DNA of 64,000 nucleotides from assembly GCA_964036045.1 (NCBI GenBank), contig OZ038383.1, forward strand, positions 68,407,888-68,471,887. The letters are read 5' to 3'. The notes beneath the pieces were generated by a model that saw only the letters and a program-made list of their open reading frames with translations, was not told the origin of the DNA and searched no databases. This DNA is from Eutreptiella sp. 'Long Island Sound 2002'. Its lineage: Eukaryota; Euglenozoa; Euglenophyceae; Eutreptiales; Eutreptiaceae. The position numbers and the translations under genes are program-made. Below, piece by piece: positions 23,701 to 35,569 of this stretch. Position 1 is the first letter of the stretch. Every line of letters starts with the position of its first letter.

Positions 23701-26660
23701 AAATGTGGTCCTAGCAGTCGCCACCTCGGTCGCAGGTCTAGGCTTTCGGCTTTTGAGATTGATGTGATTGTGATTTTCCTTACTTTTCCTTTGTGCCCCC
23801 ACCCTCTCCTACCATGGGTTGTGGGCCCCATGTTGGTCGCAAGCACCAAGTTCCAGACTACCCTCTACTACCCTTTTGCTCTGTGCGATCTGTATGATGT
23901 TTGTTGGGGGGGCCCAATATAATCGGGGCAAATACGGCGTTGAATCGGTGCCAACAATTGCATCGTTGGGGCAGGAATTGGGAGTATGTGGTTAGCGTTA
24001 GGGTTATCGATGCAATGCGGAATGCGTGCATATGCATGATGGGTACAAACGAAGTTCACGATAGGCTAGGGTTGGGCTTGAAAAGCCACCACAAATGTTT
24101 TCATCATATCGTAATTACATGGTGTGAGTGTCTTGTATATAAGATGGAGTGCAACTAGGACTTTGGACTTCGAAGAATGCAATGGCTAGATTGGCTTTGG
24201 GCACGCTCATCCAATAGCTCTCTTTTTCACCCTTATGCGTCAGCAAGTAACATATGCAGCTCCGCAGACCACGAAAGAAGAAGCGGGCACGCGAAAACAA
24301 TTAACACAAAAGGTCAAGGTCACGGTCTTGTTCTCAGCTAGGAAACAAAACCAAAAGAGAGCTTGCAAAAAGCAATACACAGTCAACAAAGGCATCCACA
24401 CTTCAATACGCACCAAGTGTGTTCAATACACAATATGCTCAGCCCCGATCACAACAATCTTCTAGGCACGCAATGCAACCCTCGCAATGTGCTGCTGGGG
24501 GACCGGGCCGGCGAGATGAAAGTCAATGAGGCTGGAAAACCCCATCGAGCCTCTACCTTTTTTGATAAACATGTCGGACATTCAATATTGAAAATTTTCA
24601 CCTCACCTTGCAATGCCGAGGAAGGCAGACTTTGATACCAGGAGTGTGTAAGTTGTACAAAACTGCCTCTTGAGGTATTTAAGTTATTCATAGCTTACGG
24701 AATATGTATTGGGAGTTGTATACCACAACCCATGAACTTCGTGATAGTGTTCATCAATGAAACTCGCATACCGTAGGGTGTGACTTGTTTGTGTTGGTGG
24801 ACGTATTTGTCCTCAGTGACGTGCAAAAATAAAATTGGGCAGAAGAACAAAGTTCTTCTCTAATATTATGACTAGAATTGTTAGTGCATGCTTGAAAATG
24901 GCTATAGCTGGCATGTTTGCTTGAATTTGACACACGAATATTTGCCATGCCCTTTGACACAGAAGAGCGGAAATAGTAGGGTCCGCAACAACATGCTGCA
25001 CATGCATTAACGTAGGCAACACATTCTTGAGCACCGGCTTTGACAGCTCCAAATTAGACAAGCATGCATGTCCTCCGTCAATTTTCAGTTCACTGAAAAA
25101 CCAAGGCATCACATGTCTTGATCAAGGAACTCACTATCGGTAGCGCTAATGCTTGAGGAAGTTGGAAAGACTGTCGAGGATTTCCTGTTTCAGCCGCTTT
25201 GCGCTAGCTATCATAAGTCCTTTGCCAAAAACTGGATTGGGGCATGCATTTTGTTGCTAACAACATAGCAAGTGGTAGTGATAGAACCTCATGTTATACC
25301 AAATCATCGAGCAATTGTTTTTTGTGAAGAGATCCGCAAAGCACAAGTGCAGCTAGTAAGTGTTTTTTTCAAGGCATGCGGAGCACCACATGAGGCGCTC
25401 CTCGCGTTAGAATCGACTGCACGTTTTCACTCGGACTAAGAATTTTATACTCTATATGATGGATCTTTTGAGGCGAACCTAGGATGGGGCATGTCTTGCC
25501 CAAGTGCATTACCGGCCATCGGTGTCGCCATGTTGAAGACTTTTCTAGACACAAGGACAACCTACACTGGATCATTTTGTTTCATAGCAGTTGTACCGGT
25601 GGAGAACCAAACCGCACATACATACATGGCACACTCTTACAGCATATATTCGGCTTGCACGGGATATACTAAAGCTAGATCGCAAATTACAGGTTGCGGT
25701 CTTCGCATGACAAATTCCCAAAGAACCAACTTGGCGGAGAAACCCTCTTTATAGAAACGGTTTCCGAGCATGCTACGATGGAGGCTACTTTTGTTGTAGT
25801 CATTTCACCCCCAATAGAGATAAAGGGCCTCGTAGGGATGGAATTCCAAAACAAAAATTTACAGATTGACTCCTTCTTCCGTGAACGACACCGTTGTGTG
25901 GGCCGGAGTCCCGCCCAAAGTCCACCCCCGATCGTGCGCTACTTGGGCCATCCGATTGCTCACGCTTCCTGGGCTGACAAGGCCAAGAGTGATTATCTAG
26001 GCATGGTTTAGTCCAACATGGCTCAAAACAAATATGTCCCCGTGAATGGCTGGCAACACGCTCAAGTGCTCAAAGTTGTCCTACTGCCTTGATGGCTGCA
26101 TCACCTCCTCCTCCTCCTCTTTGATAAGACCTAGCACTAGATTGCCATGCTAACCGTGGATTTCATTCTTGAACCTAAGGGCTTGGAGGCAACCATAAAC
26201 CACCACCTACTGGGTCCCCCCCCCCCCTCCCGGAAAGGCGGTATGGGAGTGTGGCAGATTTACCGGGCGTACGCAAGTACGTGGCCGGTAAGTAGCATGC
26301 CATGCATGTACACCCAGAATTGTTTTCCCACCCCCTTGAAGCCCCTATGCCTAGAACCGTAATCCCCATGTTGACATACGTGGCCCTGCTCTAGCGCCAA
26401 GGCGCAATGCCAGGGGTCTCCTTGCACGCCATTAGCAGGCGGCCAAGTGGGCCTGAATTATATGACATTGAAGACACCGAAGAGGGGCGCTTGTTGGCAT
26501 CCCAACAACCCAGCGTGCGACAGCTTGAGGTTGCTCAACGTTAACACTCCCACACACCAACGGGTATGTACCTGATTACGGGGGCATTCCCGAAGGTTTC
26601 CCCCGCTTTGTAGTTGCAGCCGTTGAGGTCAACACAAAAGGTCAACTACCGGGAGTAGTG
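20756..26660. other. No gene recognised; lower-GC DNA
   Basis: Frames are short on both strands and none resembles a family I know. Contains a C run near 21571, the degenerate tandem repeat at 22215-22455, and an AT-rich part at 24.2-25.3 kb. Probably old, decayed repeat DNA. Confidence 0.5.
22215..22455 (+). repeat. Degenerate tandem repeat of about 85 bp
   Basis: GGACACCCCAAT-like strings recur near 22229, 22271, 22361 and 22443, followed by variants of GTTGATC(T/C)(C/T)GAGG and CTCCCACAAGG. The minus strand reads variants of LVGVLG repeatedly. No gene. Confidence 0.5.
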
Positions 26661-26739
26661 GCACAGAGGAGTGGCACAACAATCTCAGCAAGCTGTTAGT
26701 TCAACAACAACCTTTTGCCGATGCTCACGGGAGCCCAAG

Positions 26740-27470
26740 AGCAAGGATGGCAATCACGTGTGGCCCGTTCCACTTGATTGCTCGTGTGCAGGGCCCACAG
26801 ACCTTCCTACCGAGCCGCTTAACGGGACTGTGTGTGGTTGCAACCCCCCGCCCCCCCTGGCATCCACCATGCATTACCCTGGACAACAAGGCGGTGGTAC
26901 ATTACGGTCCTCAATGCCCCCACCACGAGTCATCGGATATTGACCTTCTCGAGATGGCTGCGTGTGTCATCCACCAGAAGTCCATCAAAGTGCGATTGAT
27001 CTTGTGCCACTGCCAGTTGTCTCATGCACGTAACACGTAGCAGGGGATGGACATGCAACGCAACAACGCGCTTGCCCGGCTAGCCAAGGTGGCCACCACC
27101 ATCCCACTGCCCGTGTTCACTCCCACCTCCTCCTCTAGCATCTCCTTGGGTGGCAGAAAACCCCCCCGCCTTGGCGAAGAAATGGATTGTGTCCCCGGGA
27201 CCCTTCCGCATGCACTTGGGGGTACACTAGGTCACGTGGCTCCCACTATATGTGCAACGCCACCAAGCAGGGCTCTAGTGGCTGTGGGGCAATGTCCGGT
27301 GGCACGGGTGCTCTTCTCCATGCCCGAACACTGAAGATTCAGTGCGCGGTGTGCTTCGACACACAGTGCAACACAGCGCACGCCCGTCTCATCAACTGCG
27401 CCGCGTGGTGCCATGTGTTCATGCAAGAATGGGTACGTCTTTGGGGCCCCTTGACTGACCAAGCCTAGTA
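26740..27470 (+). pseudogene. Decayed LINE RNase H and zinc-binding tail
   Basis: Short conserved islands in the order of the ORF at 41.7-43.0 kb: ARVQGPQTF, ITLDNKAVVHYGPQ (counterpart of YIDNMAVTKC), SSDIDLLEM...IHQKS, then after a TAG codon RNNALARLAKVATTIPLP (counterpart of RRNGEVDVLAKMATGLPVP), and CAVCFDTQCNTAHARLINC (counterpart of CPICPLHHGTTVHKRLIHC) followed by W..LWGP. Several frameshifts. The final catalytic Asp is replaced. Old dead copy of the second LINE family of this window. Confidence 0.6.
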
Positions 27471-27479
27471 GTGGCTTCA

Positions 27480-29517
27480 CTCAGCGCCCCCAGAGCACCT
27501 CAAGCACATATCCAATATTGCGCATCTTGCAGTCCCTAGTTGACTGTATACACCCTCCACTCATAAAAGGCGTGTGGTGATGTGCAACGTGACACCAATG
27601 CCACATGACTCGTGCCGCAATTTTCCTCCGTCAATCCCCTCCCATGCCTCGTGCCGCTCCGGAAGTACGCAAGGAAAAGATAACAAGCACGCCGGTTTGG
27701 TACACTTGATGACACCGGAAGGCAATCCACAATCCCCCAATACTTGAGGTCCTTTGCAGCGCATATAACCTATAGACCCGCACGACCGGCACAACGTAAG
27801 AAGGTACCAAACAGAGTAGGACCCAACCCTGCAGCCACAGGACACACCCTGCTCACTAAGCCCCCAACTATTGACACTACACAAGCCCTCGTGTGCTTAC
27901 TGCCCTGCACCCCCCCCTCCCCGCCCCCCAAAGTGTGTTCGCGTGTATGAGTACGTTTTGGCCAACTTTGTTGTCCCACGTTACCCCCCTTCCCGCTCTG
28001 CCTGATCCAGCATAGGGCCCTGTGACATTGTGTGCCATGCACTAATTTGTCCGCACCCACCGCATGTGGACCACTACCCAGCAGGCGCCCGCAGCTTGCA
28101 TACGGGCACACTACCACTTCACCAGGAGTGTGTGTTGGATCACGCAATAGAACCAGAAGGTTCTCGCCCCATGGCACACCACTATGGTAGGCATGCATTC
28201 CCGGTTCCTACCCTCAATGGCATACACAGCCGTGGTCCTAAATGAATAGTTTGTAGCCTCCTGACTGCGTCTTCACTCTTCTGCGCACTCGTACCGCGCC
28301 ACACTCTCCTTGCACATGCAGCTCTATGGGGTCTGCATCCGACACTTGGGTACCATTGGAGGGGCCACCGTGCATCATTTGGCTATCGCCCACCAAAGGT
28401 ACCCCAATTGGGAGGCTCTGGTAACTTGATGTATGCGCGCTCACAATCAATGGCTCCACATGGCTTGACAAGGAGTAGAGTAGGTCTATCTAGTGTTCTT
28501 CCGGTGGGGGGGGGGGGATGAAGCCCGATTGCGCACTTCTGCTACCACCATTACCATAGGGCGGAAAGAAAACCTCGCCCTCTTTTCCTAGGTGGCCACG
28601 CGCATCGTTTAGGGACAGGCGACAGTACCGACCGCCCAGTGGACAGAGACACAAACCACTGGCTAATCAAAGGCTTGGTCGCAAAAAGAATGTCCCCTTG
28701 CTACAGAAGTTAAAGTGGTTTGCCTTCTCAAGCGGAAGCGCGCTCAATCCCATGACGACGCTGCCTATAAGCGGCCGCGCTCCCACGTGGCAGGACTCCT
28801 GTGCAATACAGCTCACATGGTCCCCAACGCGGCAAGCCTCCCCCCATACTAACACTCTCCAACTCACAGGCCTATTCAGTGGGATACTGCGTGTAGTTTT
28901 GACCGCCAAATCCCCCAGCGCACCAGCCTAGAGTTTGTCTTTCGATGCTCTCCGCATCCGTGGTCATTTTTCCTTCTCCTCTCCACGAGTACTATCGGTC
29001 CCAACAGGTGGGCTCCCCTAGGAGCCGTGGCAGTTTTGCACTTTTCCCTCTGTGTACAGCAGCAACAGGGTTGCCCCCCATCGGCGTCGCCTTTCGGGGA
29101 CATGTGTGACACACATGAAGCCGTTGGCTAGACAACTCTTGCTAGACATAATATCTAGGCCGGAATGCCCGTGCACACCATCGGCCTAATGGCCAGAACT
29201 GTCTCTGGTGTGAGAACAAACAAACATAGGGATGGACCAATTTTGACAGCACCATCTAGTCCCTCCTCTTGATATGAGTAAACCGCACGTCCAAGTGTTT
29301 CTAGCATGGCCAACTTTACACATTTTAAAGCTCTGCATCACGGTCTCCCTTCTTCGGTACATACTTTGCTCCACTTCACACACTACCCCCTACCACAACC
29401 GACTGGAATATAAACTTTTACGCTTTGTGTTAGCTAGCTAATTAGTGATCTTGGCACGGATGTCCAATTGTTGGTACAACAGGGAGCACTTACATACTGT
29501 ATTTCAAGGCGTTTGAA
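27480..29517. other. No gene recognised
   Basis: Only short frames with many stops; position between RNase H and reverse-transcriptase remnants suggests more decayed LINE sequence, but no domain could be followed. Confidence 0.4.
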
Positions 29518-29880
29518 TAAACAACCACATCGCCCCATTGCTACCGCCACGCCCCTCTTAAATATTGCAACAATTCGGAGGTTTTGAGCACGTTTAAGAT
29601 GGTTCTTAGCCCCCATCTTGTGCGAAGTGTAGATCATTCCACGGCAACAGTTCACGTTACATGGCGGTGCATCAGCTATAGACACACTCCGTGTAGTGCA
29701 CCGTCACCTTTCGGATTGATGTTATTCAAATTTAGTTGTTTGCCTAGTCTTTGATGATGTCACACATGCCTTCCGCTCGGTACAACACGACACCATGAAG
29801 GGCATGCTTCACTTCCCTTCCCATCCCATCAACACACTTATGATTGCAGCAATGGAGCTAGCATGCATATGGGTGGCAAC
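29518..29880 (+). pseudogene. Decayed LINE reverse-transcriptase fingers and palm
   Basis: One frame read through stops gives the expected series: RPIATATPLLNIAT, ARLRWFLAPIL, QQFTLHGGASAIDTLRVV, and motif A CLVFDDVTHAFRSVQ with the catalytic Asp at about 29750, then KGMLHFP...LMIAAMELA. In-frame TGA, TAG and TGA interrupt it. The downstream palm motifs (YADD-type) were not found. Lies downstream of the RNase H remnant, the reverse of LINE order, so it belongs to a different insertion or a rearranged one. Confidence 0.6.
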
Positions 29881-32400
29881 AACGGCATAGCCCATGCTTT
29901 AAAGTGCAAAGTAGGTATAGCACTCAAATGCCCAATATTTGCTCTCCTTTTTTGCATTTTGCTAAAACTCCAAATTTCGCAACGTACTTCGTAATATCCC
30001 ACTGCCATGCACAACATGCGGTCATTTTGGCTGAGTTGCATAAATGGACAATGCTGCATATCTCCTTGAATTGAGAACAGATGTGCAGCAATATGGAAAA
30101 GACACGTATCTGGACACATTTGCACACATCCACCACAAAGCTCCTAGTAGCATTGCATGTCAAGGTTCACAAACAGTGTTTCATTACCTAGATATTTTGG
30201 CAAGAGGCACTAGCACCAATTGCAAATCATAACACACACATTAGGCTACTAGGCGGACATGCAATGCCACATATCTTGCACTCGGCGGATTTTGTAAATG
30301 TGATGCGAACTTCCCGCGGAGGCAGCATTGTGCTTCGGTATACAGACTCCGTGTGAACTATCCGGTTTTGGTGTACAATGCCTCGGCAGATGGAGCACTT
30401 GTATGGCTAGGGGGCATCCGTTCCTCTAAACGGATCAGTGCGACTGCTGGATCATCTAGTGGCATCAGCCCTCCGCGCGCGCCACAACGGATTGGGGTGA
30501 GGTTCCATGAGCTTTGTTTTTCCAGCCGCTAGACCCGGGATGGACTGGTGTACACTCCACTACACTAGTGATGCCGCAGTGCTTTGCTACATTGCTTCTT
30601 CAGTACAGCAAACAAGTCAACCACAAAAACCAAGGAGTAAGAAATTGGGTGTTAAGCACCTTATGGCGTGCACGACAGAGTTTCAGGGAGCACATGTCAT
30701 GTGCACAAGATCCACTCTCAGGCATTTGCCCAGCACATTTCACAAAGCACTCCCGATTCATTATTTCATATAAGAAATCACATACACGCCGTTGCTGGCG
30801 AGTGCATTGGAAGGGGCTTAGCCACTACCAGTGAGTTTTCTGGGAAACACTTTGCCAAGTGGGGAGGGGCCATCTCATGGATTTTGCTTTGCGGAGTGTT
30901 TGATAGCCCTCGGACACCCATGCGTGCACTTAACTTGCTCGTATGGGAATGGTCACTCTGCACATAGGTATGTCATCATCATATTGCATTATCCACATTG
31001 TCTAGAAACTTGAGCCACATAGTTCTGGTTCTCTGTGAGTGTATGTGTTTAGGTGGTTCAAAAGATTGCACGACGATACAGCATGCCTGAAGTAACTTTC
31101 TGATGATAGGGGACGAAGAGTAGTCTCTGCTTACAATGCTTGTACGTATGACATGGAGTCAGTGTACATGTGTCCTTTGGAACACCATTTCCAATCAACT
31201 ATGTTCTTTGGTTCCGTAGTAATACCCATGCTGCGTACAATTCAACTACGTGCAAGTGATCCAAGAGGAGAGGTATTGCCACTGGGTACAAAGTATACCT
31301 AAATGTTTGGGTACAGACTGTGGCGATGCACCATCCAGACCTTCCACCCGGATACCAGGATCCATCTGTCATGAAAAGGGGGCAGGAGACTTACGGAGTG
31401 TTAGTGCTTTGGCCTGTATATCTTTACATTGTGTCAGTCCGTCACGGTATCCAAGGTTTCCCTCAAAACAGCTGAGTATATGCAACATGCGTCTCACAAC
31501 CTCTCCTGTTTTGCAAGATTGTCCATTTCTCTTTTTGCATATTTGTGAAGCTCAGTTTGTTGGTTCCATCTGCGAATCCCACCTGGCATCAATGTATCCT
31601 TAGGCCTTGGGGGGGTACACACCTGAAAAGGTCTGTTGATGTTGTCTCCGCGCACACCCGAAATGTTCCCGCATGAAGTGTTGATGGGTGAGATCACCAC
31701 CCAATCAGTGCGCATTTTTTGGGATCCTTGATCATCACCTCGTGTAAAGTTCAACACAAGGAAAGTGCACCGATACTGCCAGTACATCCAGAATTCATGG
31801 TGCCTCGAAATTTGTATGGTATAACAGCTCATGTTCTCACGCATCCACAACACTTGTCTCACGGGTGGGTACCCTAGCAAGATGATATGATAGTCTGGCC
31901 ATCTTCGCCGCTTTTGTATCATGTATCCACACAAGAAAGCAATGATGCTCTGGGCATCCATATCTCTTGGGGTCGTTGGGGATTGTGCCAACTGTGTGCG
32001 TTTCAAGGGGACGCAGCCCTTGTTACCTCATTTGTGCCCTGTGAGTGTCATAGGTAGGCTTGACAATTCTGCATTCATTCCTGATGGTTTTTGGCCCCTT
32101 TGTGACGTATCCTTAGAGCATTTGTGCATTTGTGCATCTTTAAGGGTATCAAACCTAGAATCTAGTGCACGTGAGGGGAGGTGATTAGCATTGTGTGTCA
32201 CCCGGCATGGTGCATCATAGTGGGAAGATCTGAGATGTGGGTGATGGCATAAATGGACACACGGACACGCCGTGTACACTCATTCATGTCATGCACTTTT
32301 TTGACAAAGAAACACAAATAAAAACAAAGTAGACATTGAAATAAACATTCTATTGGCCACTGGCCAAAGACCTCATTGCCAGTGTTTAATTCATCCTTGA
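29881..32400. other. No gene recognised
   Basis: Short frames only. A 170-codon minus-strand frame (32006 to 31494) is open but has no recognisable motif and a composition not unlike random sequence. Confidence 0.4.
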
Positions 32401-32555
32401 GGTAGGGGTATGGGGGTATATTCGGGAGCCCTTGAAAAGGACTATTTGGAACACCCCAGGTTCGCTTGCTGTACTGACGACATGTTTGAGATTTTCATCA
32501 AATTTGGACGGTGCCTGTGTTGCTTGCTGCCTCTTTTTGTCAACAGGCAGCTACC

Positions 32556-33939
32556 ATGTCTGCCTACAAATTCACACCATGCGTTGTCGCTTCCCCCGAT
32601 GCACCACAGAAACCCTTGGTGCGCAAAAGAGCGCGCTCCGGGGGTGAAAGGGGGCGCTCTGGGTACTGGTGTCTCGGGACGAGCCTGGCAGGAAGGCCAA
32701 AAAGCCTTGTACAGCTGGTTCACAGCAACTTGCATGCACCCACAAGCAGAACCAGATTCTGTCCACGCAGAGGCCTCTGCTTTTGGAGCCCAGTTTTGAT
32801 TCGAAAGACACACCCCACCAAGGCTTTGCAGCAGAAGTTTTGGCCACATGCATTGACGTTGATGTGGAGAAGAACGTCAAGTACCAACATCAACGAAAGT
32901 ACACCATGAAAAGGGGCCATTAAACGAAATATTTTGTACCTTACCACGGTCCGTGTCAGCAGATTTGCAAGACATGGTTTCTGCACTACTTCAACATGTC
33001 ACGCACTGTGGTGCAGTCTGTGGCCAACGCCGAAGCTGCTGCGGCCACTACATCCCCCTTGAGTCCTATCAAATGTCCCACCAAGAAGGCTGTCTCCAAG
33101 ACGGAGTCGTTTCATAAAGGTGAAATTCGAAAATTTTCTGCAGTCACTCCCTCAGACGGACAACAAATTTAGTGATGCTGCTCATCCTCACACTGCAACA
33201 GTCCACTTGACCTGCATTGGTGGACGACGTGCCTCTGCATACAAGGTGTGGGTGCATTGGCAGGGCACCTATTTGTTCACACTGACGGCGGCTGCTCTGA
33301 ATTTTTGAACTGGGGTTTCTGCAATTTTTGTGACAAAGTGGTGTAGTGGCGTTGGTTCCATCACATTTCTTGGTGTGTGATCATCAAAGGTCATTCATAT
33401 AACTTGTGTGATGTAGCAGCACGTGCGATGGACCGTGCTCTGCATAATGTTGATTACAATTGTGGGCTGACTGACATGGCTGGCCTAACAATCCAGCTCG
33501 TTGTGCAAAACAAGCAGCGCTTTGTGAGGAAACTCAGAATCCTGAAGTGCACTGATTTTTGGAATATAGACAAGTGGCTGGCAGGTGCATACAAGTCCTC
33601 AGGCAGCCACACAGACCATGAGCAGAGTCCTGTGTTGGTCCGTGACGAAAAAATTAAGTTGCCAGATTTTGGCAGCACACCTGACCCGTGAACCTGCAGC
33701 CCCATCCTGGCTATGTATGGTTGAAATCAGGGTACAGTGAGGCCATTCCCTGGCGCAAGGTCCAGTTGATCAAACAATGAAAGGTGGACCTCACAACCAA
33801 TGGCCTGTGGGCTATGCCTCTTAACGAAGGGTGGGTGCCAGTGAAGGCACGGAGATTGCAGGATTGGGGAAAACTGAAGAAATGTGTCCCTGTCCACAGA
33901 CAGGGTGATGTATGCCCCAATGGGGTGCCAGCCCTGTGA
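32556..33939 (+). pseudogene. Transposase-like gene with missing core
   Basis: Ordered islands match a transposase family widespread in animals and protists that I recognise by motif order, not by name: a basic start (KRARSGG...), KAKKPCTAG...ACTHKQ (about 32695-32750), RKYTMKRGH (about 32895-32920), then QQICKTWFLHYFNMS (about 32958-33002; families read VCK-x-FFL-x-TL), FLQSLPQTDNKF (about 33132-33167; usually a SLP...SHY motif), and, after a gap, IIKGHSYNLCDVAARAMDRAL (about 33380-33440; GHS-x-x-x-CD), CTDFWNIDKWLAG, and a last part NLQPHPGYVWLKSGYSE...RRLQDWGKLKKCVP (33691-33910) ending in tandem TGA TGA. Breaks: frameshifts near 32680, 33115 and 33688, and TGA at 33778-33780. Only about 180 bp separate the SLP and GHS motifs where I expect a long catalytic core. 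It must be inactive. The acceptor-like TTTTTGTCAACAG at 32534-32546 precedes the start. Confidence 0.55.
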
Positions 33940-35312
33940 TGATTCAGAATAAACATGACTCAACGGTGCAGTGCATTGTTCGTGTGCACCGTCCAATGTG
34001 TAGCCCTTTGCTGAGAAACGTGACCACCTACCCCCCCAAACCCATACATTTGTGGAATGGCCTTTTCTCACAGATTTCAATATACACCCCCCTCCCCATG
34101 TGATGACATGTTTACACATTGAAGCACAACTTGTAAAACTCAACAAGTGCCAAAGCGCACAAAGTTGGCACATTATGAATGTCCCGGGGAGATATTCTAG
34201 TTCACAATACTTCAAGCTTGCAAAACTACCTTTCATGCGCAGCAGCACCAGCGTATCCAAAACTCCACGGATAGCATCCTGACTGGTGTGTTTGGCCACT
34301 TGCCTGTGATTTCTGGCATGTACCAAAAAAGTGTTGGTGACAAATCAGGACACGGCATGTATAAGTGCAGGAGTGACCCATTCACTGATTCAGGCCTTTT
34401 GTGCTCCAAGCAGGAACCATGCTTTGTATCTTCAAAGCTATCCTTGAGTCTTTGGCATTGCCATTCACTCTCAAATACCAAGACTACCGGCTACCGTTAC
34501 AGAAAGATCCCAAGTGGTCAGTGAATTGGATAGAATTAACCTCTCTGTTCTTTGCCCTGTTTTTGTGCCTTGTACAACATCATGAGTACGGAGTCAGCAA
34601 CGTGCACTGTGCCCGAGAACGATTCCTTCGTCTAATTGGGATACCACCATAGCTGGAGGAATCACCATAGCTGCAATCTAGACACGTCGGTGGAAGGATG
34701 TCCTATGGTACTCCGCTAGGCTCCCGGTTAAGGCGCCCGGAATAAGGGTTTCATGGGGCGCTGTGGCCATCAGGTATCCTGGAGGTAGTGTCTTTCACCC
34801 ATGAAGCCATAGCGTACGCGAGAGGTGGAGTGCAGAGGATGAGTCGAAGTTTCGTCCTGTGACCACCCTTTGACGCAGTGGACGGCCAGTCACTATACAC
34901 TGGTCCTCTTCCTCTGCCTCCTCCCTTTAGCTTGTTCCCAGCCACAAGGTGCTACAGTCAGCCTTATGCTATGCATTGCTCCCTGATACAGGGTTGATGA
35001 CAGAAGTATGCGCAAATGTGTGGAGGCAGTGCCTAAGATTTTGTTTGCACAGTGTGCCAGTAGTTTCACCTGCATTTAATTGACACGATCCGCAGGCATT
35101 TTTTTTGGAAAGGTGCCTTGCAGGCTCAGAATGTAATTATCGCTCAATAACAACATGCACACCACTTTTTCAGAGTTTTATGCGATCTGAACAGAGCTGT
35201 TTGACACACGGAATAATGTGGAGCGTGAGAAAGGATTACTAATTGGCAGAAATACCATCTTTTGCGACTGACGAGATTGTCAGTGCAATTCTAGAAGGGA
35301 ACTTGAGCGGCA
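33940..35312. other. No gene recognised
   Basis: One short frame at 34401-34652 (hydrophobic, LFFALFLCLVQH) is open but unrecognised. Rest noncoding. Confidence 0.4.
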
Positions 35313-35505
35313 GATGAAGGAGGATGGCCCCCTTAGACGGGCCAGGTGTGACCTGGAAGAAGTTTGGGCTGCCATTGAGCAGGGTATGATTGCACGGAAT
35401 GGGCTGCCCCGGGAGAAACAATGTGGACGAGAGCAAAGGGGACCCGACTTTGTCCAGGTCAGCGAAGGGCGCACTGCGGGAATTATTCAGAGCCCTGATA
35501 AATCT
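35313..35505 (+). CDS. Possible upstream exon, unidentified
   Basis: A frame rich in charged residues (RQMKEDGPLRRARCDLEEVW, then AIEQGMIARNGLPREKQ) ends before the conserved exon at 35570 and lies in a different frame. It follows AG-ending sequence that could be a splice acceptor (ATTACTAATTGGCAG at about 35253). It may be a 5' exon of the next gene or an unrelated open stretch. I do not recognise it. Confidence 0.2.
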
Positions 35506-35569
35506 ACAGCACAACATGTCGCTCCTGCCATTCTGCTGTTAATTTTTTCAATAGTTTTCGGCATGTGCG

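Noticed and set aside
31494-32006. 170-codon minus-strand frame
   Set aside because: No motif, no conserved style, no relative in the window; could be chance.
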